A DNA stretch of 64,000 nucleotides from Talinum fruticosum (GCA_021018815.1 JAITYX010000003.1:1736001-1800000); one strand, 5' to 3'. Counted from the stretch's first letter, positions 22,301 to 34,384 are shown. Program-made: numbers and translations. The notes: a model not told the origin generated them from the letters alone.

Positions 22301-24555
22301 ATGAACTCTTTGTAGATGGGTGGATTCCACCTATATCAAAGCCTCAAATGCTTAAATTAAAAGAAGGAATGGAACAGCAAGGCTAGAGAATATTAGAGCA
22401 AGTGTGATTGAGAAAAGGCTGTTAACGCTTGTTTCAACCTTGCCTTGAAGATCGCTTAAACTTGCTTAGCTAGATGATTAGTGTAGCTCGCTTTCAAAAG
22501 ATCATTGAAGTATTATGATAATTAGATTTAATCTTTAGATATACAGAACTTATTTTTTAATCAACTTTAATTCTCCCTTTGTGATCCTTTCTTCATTACG
22601 GAAGATAATTCTGCTAAGTTATCTGTCTCCTTTGACAAGTCTAAGATCACTCAATCATGATAAAGACAACTGGGTCAAGTCTTCCATTGAACTTGCTCTG
22701 GACTTAGATCCAAGGCCCCATTGCACGATCATGCTTAACCTGCATCAATGTTACTAATGAACTTTTCTTTCATATGCTATTTTTTCATCTAATATCATTT
22801 GCTATTAGTTAGCTTCAGACGAATCTAGTGCCTTATGTAATTTAAAAGGTTTCTACTTATTGTTTTTATGAATATCTTGAACATTGTGAAACCTATAGAA
22901 AATATTTTTATAAATTATTTTTATATATTTTTAAATAGTGTGATTATTTCGAAAGATAAATCTAAAATATATTGACAAAGTTAAAAATAACATAACATCT
23001 TATATGTATTTGAAAGTATCCGGTACTCAACATATGTTAACACATAATTGAAAATATATACTCTCAAAAATATTTAAAAATTTACATAAAAGTAATCTCA
23101 TTTAAATCTTATTTTTACTCTTAATAAGTTCAGCGAATTTATCAAACAAATTACATCACCACTGATAACAACATAACAAAGTGTACCATATTGTCCTCAA
23201 TAATTCAAAATTACGTAATTCGTTCTAGTGAGTCTTTTAAACAACAAATTTCCATCACCGAATAATGAGGTAGGGCCAGTAGGACACGTGTATTTCCATG
23301 AGGGATGAGTAGGCACCTGATTCCGACCACCGACCGGGAGAATTTGTAGAAGTAATCTCTCCAATTAAAGGGGGATAGGGGGTGTCTCGGGGGCAGACCT
23401 TGCTCTGACGCCCTTCATGTGAAGTGGGGGCTCTTTCTCTCCTATCTTTCTTTTATTTTTCTCAAAGTTAAATAATTTATTTTATTTTTCTTTTGGAAGA
23501 GATAGATTTCCCACTGCTTCAATCAATTCCCTTTTGGTCAAATATAAAAATTATTTTTATAGTCAAACAAAATATAAAGATTCATTGCATTGGACATTTG
23601 CGTTCGTCCATTGTATCTGCACCTCACCGTTGGTAGATCTAGAATTAATTCACCTTTGGCAAATACTAGCAAAAGAATTTCATCATACATCTTCGATCAT
23701 CGAAGAGCCAAAGAAAATACCGGACAAAAAAACAAGAAAAATTACGAATAATAGATAATCTCTCATTCGATAATAATAGTGATCCATAATTTAAATATGT
23801 GTTTTATTTTCATTATAAGTGGATCAAACTACAAAAGTAAATAGATGGAGTAGAGATTTGCACTTAATTATTTATTTTTATTGCTGTTTAGTTAATTTAG
23901 TTGGTAAAATATGTGAATGGTTAACTAGATATTTAAATTTGAATCCCATCTATATATAAACCTTTAAGCTTTATTCGGAAAAAAAAAAAAACAAAATCTT
24001 CATTTTTACAATTGAAAATTTACTTCACTACAATAAATTGACACTCAATCATACATGTAACTTATGCGAATTTATATAGCTTTTTTCAGTATTCAGTTTC
24101 TTCCCTTTTAGTTTATTGGGGCATGATTCTTTTATATTTGAAAATTATTTACCTAAATTATTGCTTATATTTGCTTACGTATATGGCCTGATAGATTATG
24201 GCACAACTTTATAATATATGAAAAAAATTCAATTAATGTAAAAATTTAGTTATATAGTTTGATTTATCATATTGTTAGATTTACTTAGCATTATATCAAT
24301 TTATTATTGGAATCTTGTTTTCCTTAATATTCCTAGATAGGTTGTAACTTTCCAAACTAGGGCATTGCAAAAGAATCCTCTTTCCTGAGATGCGTAACTG
24401 TTTACAAACCTAACTAAACATCAACAATCATTTTCAAAGTACTTTTCGCTATGCTTTCGGTAACTACCTTTGTAATCTAATAAAATAACTTCATATTATA
24501 CTATCAGTATCCATATATCTATATAAGTTGAATCTATTTATTATTAACCTTTCAA

Positions 24556-24600
<45 letters not shown>

Positions 24601-25310
24601 GTTAATTATCATCTTACTTATAATAACATGCTTTTCATCTTTTGAGTCTAAACTCAATCAGAATCAAATAAATTTTTTCTATCTTATTTTTTAAATTTTA
24701 TTTTTTTGTGGTGACCCTAAATATAGAAAGTATATATACACACTGAACAAATGTACAGCGCGGAACATGCTGAAACAGAGTTTTGCACACTGAAACAATC
24801 TGCACGCATGAACTTGGTGAAGTGAAAGTTTGGATTCTTGATGCTACTTTAACAATAATATACCTGCAGATATATGGACTTCCGTTGGGTTTCCAGAGTA
24901 AAAATTTTTCGGTATAGCATGATACGCAGTTAGATTTTTCATGGCCCACCCATTTTCATTTTTATAAAATTAACCCTTTCTGCTATTAATTAAGCGTGAC
25001 ACATTTCCACTTGATTCCCTTCATGGTAGCAGGTTTGCAGGCTAGCAGCCATCATATTTCTGCCATTTTTTAAAATAATCCTATGCCAACCCTCTATTAT
25101 GCCTTGGCAGACCATATGAGATTATTATTATAAGCATTTCAAGGAAAACAACAAACAAATTAATTCCGCACCCAACAACTTTGTGATAATTGAAGATAAT
25201 TCTATATTAATTATTCCAAGGAGCATTTATATTTAAACTATTCAATTATTTATGGCAATGTATGTTTTGAATTATTTATGACCTTTTTTATTGTTTACTT
25301 AATTAATGAA
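22301..25310. other. AT-rich intergenic DNA, no gene seen
   Basis: ORFs here are short and have no recognisable motifs. The stretch holds an A-run near 23979-23991 and a TA microsatellite at about 24559-24597. Confidence 0.6.
24559..24597. repeat. TA microsatellite
   Basis: About 39 bp of uninterrupted alternating T and A. Confidence 0.95.
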
Positions 25311-25680
25311 TTTTTGGATTAAAATAAAGCTGTACTTTGGGAATATTGGACGTTTATATGTCAAACTATAAAGTTGACTAATTATGCATTGTACTTTATG
25401 CGTGATTTTCTTTTCTAAACTATGACTTATTTGGGGGACAATTCGATTGTTTTATGATGTGTCAAAGTGAGAATAACTGATTTAGTGGGGGTTTAGCATA
25501 TTAATTCCCATTTTCTTAGCTTGACATATCGTAAGACAACCGAATTGAAGCCCCTAAATAAGTAATGGTTTAGAAAGAAAAAAATCATCCCCAAATTACG
25601 GTGAATGATCAATCAAATTTATAATTTGGTATATAAACGTTCAATACCCCTGAAGTACGGTTTATCTCAATCCAAAACCC
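25311..25680. mobile_element. Hairpin MITE upstream of the HECATE gene
   Basis: Left and right halves are inverted copies with mismatches. TTTTTGGATTAAAATAAAGC at 25311 matches the complement of the right end, which reads GTTTTGGATTGAGATAAACC; ATTGGACGTTTATAT matches ATTGAACGTTTATAT, and TGACTTATTTGGGG matches TTACTTATTTAGGG. No clear target duplication was found, so the ends are approximate. Confidence 0.75.
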
Positions 25681-26484
25681 TAGTGTATGAAAAAGTTAAA
25701 GATGTCTTAGTGTTCTCAATTCCTATTTGGTATTTTATTATTATCTATAAAGAATATATCACATATATACTTGGTCAACTGTATTTTATTAAGAGTTTAA
25801 TTATGAACATCTTTTTCACCTGTTGATAAAATATGTTAAAATAGTAAAGTAAATTTTAGAATACTTTGTAAAGTTTGTACAATAGGATTTCTTTGAAGAT
25901 ATTTTTTTTTTGTTGAGACTTTGTTTGGTACACACTTTTCTAATTAAACTATTATTACACGTATGCATGGCAATCCTATGCGGATATCTTACATAATCAT
26001 TCTATTTTTTTTTTTTTGGAAGTCATAGTCATTCTATATTATATGACAATGTGCTTAGCCCTTGTGTGTTAACTATATATTAAGTCTCACCATATACGGT
26101 ATGGCCCTTTTGTTTTTGGGGTCATTGGTCTTTGACTAACAACAAATGTCAAGTTAATTATCAGGCTATAAATAATTAATTTTTTTTGTTATATGTCCTC
26201 TTCATTTATAAATTTAGATCAAAAAATTTATTCAAATAAATAAATAATGAATCATTATAATTATTGTCGAGCAATCTACGATATTTTACATACAGTTGAC
26301 TTGCATCTTTGGCTCCATGCTTGATCCTCAGTACTAGTGCGACACTCAGATACCGCTTGTTGTGATGGAATAGAACCTAATACCGTCATAAAGGTTCCAA
26401 TAACCAAAAAAGAAAGAAAAAAAAATCAAATACTTTACACTTCGGCCAATATTAATCATCCAGCTTGTTATAAAAATTAGTTTG

Positions 26485-26493
26485 TTATATATA
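26485..26493 (+). promoter_or_regulatory. Candidate TATA box of the HECATE gene
   Basis: TATATATAG lies 262 bp before the chosen start codon and is followed by a C/T-rich leader (26495-26755). This would place transcription start near 26515-26525. The position relative to the gene is typical, but it is a sequence match only. Confidence 0.5.
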
Positions 26494-26754
26494 GCTCCTT
26501 CCCCACTATGTGAAGAGTCTGCTCCCGAATACCACTACCTACAATTCCTCACTGGCTCACTCATATCTCTCTCCAGTCTTCCACCCCCCCACCCCCTTCC
26601 CCATCTTCCTATCTTCATTATCTCTCTTTCTCTCACTATACAAAACTCTCAGTCCACTTCCCCTTCTTTTCCTCATCCCCATCCCCTGCACCCTCCATTG
26701 CTCGCTTTTGCTTTCACCACTTTCCCCTTCATATATAAAAGACTTGGAACTAAG

Positions 26755-27561
26755 ATGGACATTGACCTGTTGAAGTCCACCCCAGATGACCAGATTGAGA
26801 TGATGCTAATGATGCACATGGACAAGTCAGCCTCCTCCGATCTCCTCCCTCCCTACATGGACTCCCAAGTGGCCATTCCCTTTTCCGCTCAAAACCCGAG
26901 CTCGGGCGCCACCACCATGCTCCCTCTTTTTGACGGTCAGGTCTTTACCCCACACCAAACAATTTCATCATTCTCAAACAATAATGACATCCCTCCCACT
27001 TTGATAATCCCCAATTCCTGCCCTCCCAATGGAACTGCATTCCCTTGTTCATCATCGCCTCCTTCATCATCCTCCACGTCCCAGAAGCAGACGTCGATGG
27101 CTGCTATGAGGGAGATGATATTCAGGATAGCCGCGATGCAGCCGATCTACATAGACCCGGAGTCGGTGAAGCCGCCCAAGAGGCGTAACGTCAGGATCTC
27201 AAAGGACCCCCAGAGCGTGGCTGCCCGGCACAGGAGAGAGAGGATCAGCGAGAGGATAAGGATCCTGCAAAGACTCGTCCCTGGGGGGACCAAAATGGAC
27301 ACCGCCTCAATGCTGGACGAGGCCATCCACTACGTTAAGTTCCTGAAGACTCAGGTGCAGTCCCTCGAGCGTGCCGCCATTAATAATAACCGGCCAGTGG
27401 TAGCCACAGGGGTCGGCTTCCCGGTGGCTGTTTCCGGTGGGAGCAGTTATTTTCCCATGACTGGTAATACTTCTATTAAGGCTAATCGTTATCATTCGCT
27501 CGGAATTGGCGCTCATCATCATCAACAGGATAATCATAACCAGCAGTTTTCTGATGCTTGA
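26755..27561 (+). CDS. HEC: HECATE-type bHLH transcription factor
   Basis: This single-exon gene encodes 268 residues. Residues 111-205 carry the subfamily VIIIb signature: [20 protein letters not shown], then [20 protein letters not shown], then a helix-loop-helix ([20 protein letters not shown] and [16 protein letters not shown]). In the basic region the usual H-E-R triad reads Gln153-Ala157-Arg161, as in HECATE and INDEHISCENT proteins. The family acts in the nucleus as dimers, often with SPATULA, in carpel, transmitting-tract and meristem development. The N-terminus is acidic and Ser/Pro-rich; the C-terminus is His/Gln-rich. I chose the start at 26755 because the family begins MDID-like; the frame is open back to 26482, but that extension looks like translated C/T-rich leader. 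It is closest to HEC1/HEC2 by memory; which paralogue is uncertain. Confidence 0.93.
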   Translation: MDIDLLKSTPDDQIEMMLMMHMDKSASSDLLPPYMDSQVAIPFSAQNPSSGATTMLPLFDGQVFTPHQTISSFSNNNDIPPTLIIPNSCPPNGTAFPCSSSPPSSSSTSQKQTSMAAMREMIFRIAAMQPIYIDPESVKPPKRRNVRISKDPQSVAARHRRERISERIRILQRLVPGGTKMDTASMLDEAIHYVKFLKTQVQSLERAAINNNRPVVATGVGFPVAVSGGSSYFPMTGNTSIKANRYHSLGIGAHHHQQDNHNQQFSDA

Positions 27562-27572
27562 ATTAGACTTTG

Positions 27573-27578
27573 AATAAA
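27573..27578 (+). terminator. Candidate polyadenylation signal of the HECATE gene
   Basis: AATAAA occurs 12 bp after the stop codon. Plant signals are loose and the true 3' end may lie further on. Confidence 0.3.
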
Positions 27579-28637
27579 TACTCCATTTACGATAAAATTT
27601 TCTTCTTGTTCTTGCTTGGTTAACTTGTTAATTTTAGTTATGATGTTATGCGTTAATGGTGGGCGTTGTAAAGTGAGGAGAAATGATTTAAGATTTAGGA
27701 CGCAAGGGATCTTAACTTGTCTTCGATCAGGATGAAACGTATGATTGGTTTTACTATTCACTTGTAGATAGCGCGTTACTGTTCCATTGAAGTTGGTGCT
27801 CTGTCTCTCACTTCTCTCTCTTTTACTGATTCATTAACCCCCTCCCCGGGTCCCCCACCCAACAACCAATAAAAACCGCAAGAAGACAACGCACAATGAG
27901 CATGTTGATGGAGAAGCGGAAAATGTACGCTGCGCTGCGTATTGAAATGTATTCTCACAAGCATTTTTGTATAAGACTAGTGTTTATGTATAGATATTTC
28001 TTTGCGATCTCACGGAGCTATTTTTAGCACTATACTAATTTGGGGTGGGATGGGGTGGGGCGGGAGGATATTGATATAACTTTATCAAATTATTTTGAAT
28101 CGATCTATAGTCTATGATTAGGCTTTTAAATTCGATTTCACCAATCTTCATACCTCATAGAAGTGTAAAATTATATTGCAATTTTTCTGAAGAAAATTTC
28201 CAGAAAAAATATATATCATGGATAGTAAAGAATGATGGATGATTCGGAGATCCTGTTGACACACCAGTTCAGCCATTCTAAAATTCATATCTTAACCACA
28301 TCTGCCCCATATATTATCATTTGCTTCAATTCAGACACATTATATTTTCATTTTTGTATCTTATACTTGAAGCATAATGTTCTCGCATGAATTTACTTTT
28401 AATTTATGATCTTTTAATCATCTATTTAGCACCTGATTCACTAATTCTACTCAGGTGGACTATATCATGGGATAATTTATGGATAATGGATGTTAAGGTG
28501 GGTGGAATGGATGAAAGTTGGTCGTAGTTCCCCTATCACAAATATTGATCAGTTGCCGCCACCCTAATATTATGGTCAAAAGAGAACAAAAACTTCGCAA
28601 ATCTTGGGTTAGATTATGGGGCGACCATGAGCCTATG
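27579..28637. other. Downstream flank of the HECATE gene, no further gene
   Basis: No coding sequence is recognisable. A run of G tracts at 28042-28064 (GGGGTGGGATGGGGTGGGGC and one more GGG) matches the G-quadruplex pattern on the plus strand. Confidence 0.6.
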
Positions 28638-28852
28638 TAGGGATGGTAGTGGGGGAATCCCCGAACCGGACGGGGAAGCGGTCGGGTAAAAATCCCCATC
28701 CCCGTTTATGGAAATTACGTATATGCTCTTGTATTTAAAATTTTTGTATAAGAATCGAAGGAATTTTAGGTAATTTTACAGCAAACAAAACACTAAGTAT
28801 ATAATGTTGATTTACCCAGCCCCGTCCCCCACACATGCCTTCTTCCTCCCTT

Positions 28853-29070
28853 CCTGAGTTCCCTCTCTTTGCTCTGTATGCCATTGTTGCCGTCTCCTCT
28901 CTCACCGAGTTTCTTTGCTCTGTCTTCCATTGCTGCCATCTCCCACCGAGTTTCTTTGCTTTGTCTGCCGTTAATGTGGTCTCCCACCGAGTTTCTTTGC
29001 TCTGTCTGCCATTGCTGCTGTCTCCCATCGAGTTTCTTTGCTCTGCCATTGCTGGCGTCCCACCGAGTCT
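28853..29070. repeat. Minisatellite, about five units of 41 bp, within the hAT element
   Basis: Units share CACCGAGTTTCTTTGCTCTG followed by a TGCCATTGCTGC-like segment and CTCC. The repeats create overlapping ORFs on both strands with repetitive translations, which I do not consider genes. Confidence 0.85.
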
Positions 29071-30167
29071 GTCGCCGGACCACTTCTCTCGCCTGCACGG
29101 TTATCGTCCTACCTAGAACCTATCGCCGGCACGGTTGCTATCCCACCCAAACCGCCGTCCCGCCCAGAACCGGTCGTTGCTCATCTCGCCATAGGTATAA
29201 AATTACTTGGTTTTTGATTTCTTGCTCACTGCACCACTACCTTTCGATTTCTTGGTTTTTGATTTCTCTTATATGTTGCTCATCTCACCGGCTTGGTCTT
29301 AATTTCTTGGTTTTTTTATTTCTAGGTTTATAAAGCAAGAATGGCGAAATGATATTCACACATGGTCTCTAATCTGATGCCGTTTTCATTTTTTGTTTTT
29401 TTATCTGAAACGTTTTCATTCCGTTTTCATTTTTTGACTGGTGTGAAATTATTGTATATAACTTTCACTACTACAAAACTGTAAAATAGCGACGGAAAAT
29501 AGCGACAGAAACAATCTGTCGCCGAGTAGCGACGGAATCGGCGACGGACACTAACAAAAAATGACAATCTGGATCATACAACGACGGAATTAGCGATGGA
29601 ACATAAATTCCGTCGCTACTCCGTCGGCGTTAATTCGTACATCAAAAAATCCCTGAAAGAAAGAAAAAAATTAAGCGTAGTAATTAGCGATGGAATATTC
29701 CGTCGCCAATTCGTCGCTACGACAATTTTGTAATTAGCGACGGACCGGCGACGGACTGTTCCGTCGCTAATTACGAATAAATCCAGAATCGGCGTCGGCC
29801 GGTTCTAGATTTCGCAAAGCAACGAGAGAGAGCGAGACCGAGAGCGAGAGCACCGCCATCAGCCGCGACACCACCGCCATCGGCCGCTACCGCCGGCGAC
29901 TACGCACGCCACCGTCGCTGTTGCCGCCGCCTCCCTTCCGCCGCCGGTTCAGGACCCCCAAGGCCGAAAAACCACCGGTCTCGGCTTCGTTTCGCCCGAC
30001 CCCGCACCGTTGCCGCTGCCGCTGGGTGGAGGACGCCGCCGCCCAACCGCCGCCGCTGCCGCCTCATGCTCGAGCTTCCCGTCGCCGCCTGTGCCGCCGC
30101 CGGTGCCACCCATAAATTTGAGGTATTTTTGTGTTGATTTTTGTAGATTTATGGTTTTACAAAATTG

Positions 30168-30696
30168 ATATTGAAATTGATGAATATATGTAATTTGTAG
30201 GAAATTAATGTTGTTTGTGAATGAATTTGAGAAGAAAAATGTGAAATTGTGTTGTTTAAGGAGTAAATGTTATTGAAGTTTAATTTAGGGTTTTAAAAAT
30301 ATAACTTGAAATTGACGAATATACGTACTTTGGTGGGAATTAATGTTGTTTGTGAATGAATTTGAGAAGAAAAATGTGCAATTGTGTTGTTTGTGGAGTA
30401 AATGTTATGGAAGTTAAATTTAGGGTTTTGAACATTGTAACTTCAAAGTAACGTATATATGTAATTTAGTGGAAATTAATGTTGTTTGTGGATGAATTTG
30501 AATAGAAAAATGTGCAATTGGGTTCTTTATGGAGTAAATGTTATTGAAGTTAAATTTAGGGTTTAAAAAATGTAAGCTGAAATTGACGAATATATGTAAT
30601 TTGGTGGAAATTAATGTTGATTGTGGATGAATTTGAATAGACAAATGTGCAATTGTGTAGGATTTGTGGGACATTATTGTTGAAGTTGAGGGAAAT
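30168..30696. repeat. Tandem repeat, four units of about 135 bp, inside the CACTA element
   Basis: Each unit contains GGAAATTAATGTTG, TGAATTTGA, AATGTG(C/A)AATTG, GGAGTAAATG and a TTTAGGGTTT block. Units begin near 30168, 30302, 30437 and 30573. They lie between a GC-rich leader-like stretch (29820-30115) and the first recognisable coding exon, so probably in an intron. Confidence 0.85.
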
Positions 30697-30969
30697 GGTG
30701 TTTTTGATTTATATATGTGTAATTGTTTGTTGTTTATTTGTGTGAGGTTCTTGACGCTAATTAGGTATGCTTATAGGTATGATTGCTTTACTTGTATGAT
30801 TAGTGTAATTATATGTATATGAGTTTATTTATGCTAATTAGGTATGATTACTTTAATTATGAAATAAATATTTAAGAGTAAAATATATCTAACGCTTACA
30901 TGTGCATATGTTTACTATTGTGGTGTATGTTGTTCTATATGAAATCACTTGAACCGTTGGATGTTTACT

Positions 30970-32875
30970 AATAGTGTGAATTACTTGTTTATGTACGGAA
31001 AAATGGAGAGAGGTAGAGGCGGAACCAAAAGATCGGCTACTCGGGGAAGGGCTAGAAACACCTCTACCGATGGGGAAGGTAATGATGTCGGCACTTCTAC
31101 CCCCTCTCAAAACCCTCGGAACCTTCAAACTCCTGCCGGTGGAACACTATCTCCACACTCCCCTCACAACCAAACTCCATTGGGGGTCATTTATTCCCAA
31201 CCCTCCCTTTTTCCAACTCCTAAATTTCCCACACATGCAAAACCCACTTGGGTGGGCCTTTCTTTCTAAACCCTCCATATTCTCAGCAACCCCATATGTA
31301 CTCAAACCCATTGAGTACATATACATATCAACAATATGGTACAAATAATGTACCACGCATCCACGTTGGTTCCGAACAACGGCCACCACAAATGCCTACA
31401 AATGAAGGACCAAAATGATACGAGGAACGAGGATCCTTGTCTTCAATCAAGTAGCGCTAGCGATCGAGAAAAATCCGAATTGAGCCGGATGGTGAAGGGT
31501 GAGTGTGATAATAAATAATAAAATAAAATAAGCATATTAGTTATTAGTTGAACTAACTATTTTATATGTTCAATTGATTAGGTTCTACCCCATTGACAAA
31601 GTTGTGGGTACGATTTCCCACATCTTCCAAAGCAAATACGATGGAGCTTGGCCTACATGGGGTAAAGTCCCTCGATCACAATGTGATCAATGGTTTTCGA
31701 GTTTAAGGTAATGACACATCATTAGTTTTCTCCAGTTCGAGATAATATAATCACTTATTGTGCATGTTCGAACATTATATTTTAATTTCATAACGTATAA
31801 ACGACGTTTTTATTTATATAGAAATTTTTCACGTGGTCCCCAATCGATGAAGTCCAAATCAGAAGAAATTTTGAAAAGAAAGGCGGTGATCGCTTGAAGG
31901 ACTTCATGCTCAAGGCGAGGAAAACTAAGAAGAAGCCGAAATGGTTGGGTGACAACTACTGGCGCGAGTTGCTCGAATATTGGGAAGCTGCTGAGTACAA
32001 GAAGTTCCGCGAGCAAGCTCGGAAAAACCGTCATGCTGATCAGGGGGACTTGGTTCATCACTCCATACGTGTGGCTCAATCCCTATGACGGAGCATAAGC
32101 GGCGATTTGTACGTATCCCTTTCTTATTGATTACGCATGCAACTGTTAACATGTTCATATTGGTGAATTGATTCTCTACTAACTTGTTTTCAATTTTAGA
32201 TGAAGGAGCTTAAAGGAGTTCAGCCTCTACCGACCCAACTATTTGCACGCACGCACAAAACAAAAAAGGACGAATGGGTGGACAAAAAATCCAAGGCCAT
32301 TTACGTGAGTAACCGTATATATGAATTTCGCATATTTTTCTATCTATTGTTTTCGTTAACAACTCGTGATATTTACATGCCTAAAATATTTATATTATAT
32401 TCAGGAGAAGTTTCAAAAGAGTGGGAAGAGTTGCAAAACACTCAACCCACTCAAACTTCCAGTGATGACCCCAACTCTTCGAGGATCATGTATCCACCCC
32501 TTCACAACAAGAGTAGTGGGTCAAAGCAAATGCGAACAAGAAAGGTCGCATTTATGGATTTGGATCCGAGGCTAGAAACTTGAAACCAACAATGTCCTTC
32601 AAATCACCGAAACCTTCTACTACGAGATGACTCGGAATGGAGAGCAACGAGTGCATAATTTAAATTCTGAGGTACATCAATGGATTGAGCATTGCCGGCT
32701 GCTTGAGTTACAAAATCGGCATCCGAAGGCACGAGTCGACGGTTTCACTGAGCCAATAGCACGTATGAATGAATTTCTGCAGTCTCAGCAAGCATTTGGA
32801 TCGCACCGTCGACCACCACAACCACAGGAGGAAGAGGAAGAGGAAGAGGAAGATGATGAGGAAGAGGATGAGTGA
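30970..32875 (+). pseudogene. CACTA-borne plant transposase gene (Ptta/En/Spm, Transposase_24-like), decayed
   Basis: Coding segments on the plus strand are separated by apparent introns. A basic, Pro/Ser-rich start (MERGRGGTKRSATRGRARN, 31003) is followed by FPTSSKANTMELG-like or GAWPTWGKVPRSQCDQWF sequence near 31640-31705. The core is KKKPKWLGDNYWRELLEYWE and FREQARKNRHADQGDLVHHS (31930-32065), then TQLFARTHKTKKDEWVDKKS (32230-32295), ELQNTQPTQTSSDD (32425-32470) and, in another frame, WVKANANKKGRIYGFGSEAR (about 32517-32576). A final segment ends in a run of Glu/Asp (32825-32872). These are conserved steps of the PF03004-type family. Frame changes between 32470 and 32640 break the gene. 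It may have encoded a DNA-binding transposition protein. Confidence 0.75.
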
Positions 32876-33924
32876 ATTCAAATGTGAACTTTTGTATATA
32901 TTGGTGATCATCACTTTGTGAACTATTTACAAATTTGTTTTAACTATGTTATGGTTGTTGATGATGTTGAATATGTAAGTTGGATTTGTATATCCAACTT
33001 TGATGAATTATTTGTGGCCGACATATGTAAATGCCAAATGTAAGTGTCACATATGTGAATGGTGGATTCGTATATCCATTCACAATGTTACTGTACTAGG
33101 ATGACGAATAATTAGCAAATAATATATTAAATTTTTCACGTAACGGCGACGGATCGGCGACAGTCTCCTCCACTTAGCGACGGAATTTGGGGACATTCCG
33201 TCGCTAATACGGCTCTCAGCGACGGAAATGGGGTGATTTCCGTCGCTGATTTAACGACGGAAATTTGGGCTTTCCGTCGCCTATTTTCGTCGCTAAATCA
33301 ACGACGGAAATGTTTTCCGTCGCTGATGTCTATCGGCTACGGAACGAGATTCCGTCGCTAATCCGTCGCTAATTGGCGACGGACTTGAAAAATTCCGTCG
33401 CTGATATTTAGCGAGCCGCTTTCAGCGACGGAACTGTTCCGTCGCTGATTCCGTCGCTAATTGCGAAATTCCGTCGCTAATAACTAACATTCCGTCGCTA
33501 TTTCCGTCGCTAATCTGCTGTTTTCTAGTAGTGTTTTTTATTTTGTTGTTCAATCTGATGTCGTTCAATATAGTTGTTCAATCTGGGTATATTAATCTAG
33601 TTTCAATCTAGTTTCAACAAACTCCATTACTTTAGCAAAACAATTTAAATGACTCGGATATAACTTTCTTCATTTTCGGGTGTATGTTTTTGGTTATTGG
33701 GTGAACATAAAAAATTTCATTCTATTGAGGTTGTTCCAAGATCTTGTGTCATTGACCATGATCGGAAAAACATTAAAAAACAAAAACAAGGAAATAAAAT
33801 CCCGTTTGGGGCCCCAACGGGAGTGGAGACGAGGGGAATTTTCCCTTGCGGCGGGGACGGGACGGGGACGAGGAATATGCCCCTCCCCAACCTGCCCCTG
33901 CCCGTTGCCATCGCTAAGCCTATG

Positions 33925-34319
33925 TATATAAAAACTAATGTATATATAAACTAATGTATATATCTCGCCAAAGAAGAAGAAACTATCGACTATTCCAATA
34001 TGCCACAATTACTAGCTTAAGGCCGGGTTCATTGGTTATGATGAGCATGTCAATTCTCTAGGTGAAGCAGATTGTAACACTTATATCCCACGTCATAAGA
34101 TTAGAGTAGTATGGAATACCTTATGAGTACCAAGATTAAGTTTACTATGACAACAATTGCTTTCTTTTCGAGCCTACGTGACGACAAGTTGTATAAGAAC
34201 TAGTACACTTTTGGCAACATTGATGGATAATGATGGTCTAAAAGTAAGATTATTTGCAAAATTATCTACCACCTAACCTCTTATGCTACAACTTTCACTC
34301 ACTCCTATGGATATTTCCT
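33925..34319. other. Unassigned DNA between hAT element and Copia LTR relic
   Basis: No gene or repeat boundary is recognisable. Confidence 0.4.
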
Positions 34320-34384
34320 AGGACAATTCTATAATTATCTAGATGTTTTTATAATAAATCCTACATATTATTTTGGTGCCTTAG

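Larger units (their letters stand above)
29466..33533 (+). mobile_element. CACTA element, 4.07 kb, carrying a Transposase_24-type gene
   Basis: Termini are CACTACTACAAAACTG on the left and TTTTCTAGTAGTG on the right, flanked by the 3-bp duplication TTT. Subterminal regions (29485-29790 and 33140-33520) hold many copies of GCGACGGAA and its complement in both orientations, as expected for transposase-binding repeats of CACTA elements. A plus-strand multi-exon gene lies inside. No Transposase_21 (Tnp2) sequence is seen, so the element looks non-autonomous. Confidence 0.92.
28638..33916. mobile_element. Non-autonomous hAT element split by a CACTA element
   Basis: The left end (TAGGGATGGTAGTGGGG) and right end (complement TAGCGATGGCAACGGGCAG) are inverted repeats of the G/C-rich hAT type. 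A perfect 8-bp duplication AGCCTATG flanks them (28630-28637 and 33917-33924). Eight base pairs is the hAT hallmark. Without the CACTA insertion (29466-33533) the element is about 1.21 kb and no hAT transposase is visible. The left part contains a 41-bp tandem repeat. Confidence 0.88.

Noticed and set aside
24698..24949. 83-codon minus-strand ORF with several cysteines
   Set aside because: There is no motif spacing of a known cysteine-rich peptide, no signal peptide and no supporting context.
26482..26754. N-terminal extension of the HECATE protein by 91 residues
   Set aside because: It overlaps the TATA-like sequence, is C/T-rich and translates to Pro/Ser/Leu-rich low-complexity sequence; family members start near the MDID residues.
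28735..29333. Repetitive ORFs on both strands
   Set aside because: They are produced by a 41-bp tandem repeat within a non-autonomous hAT element.
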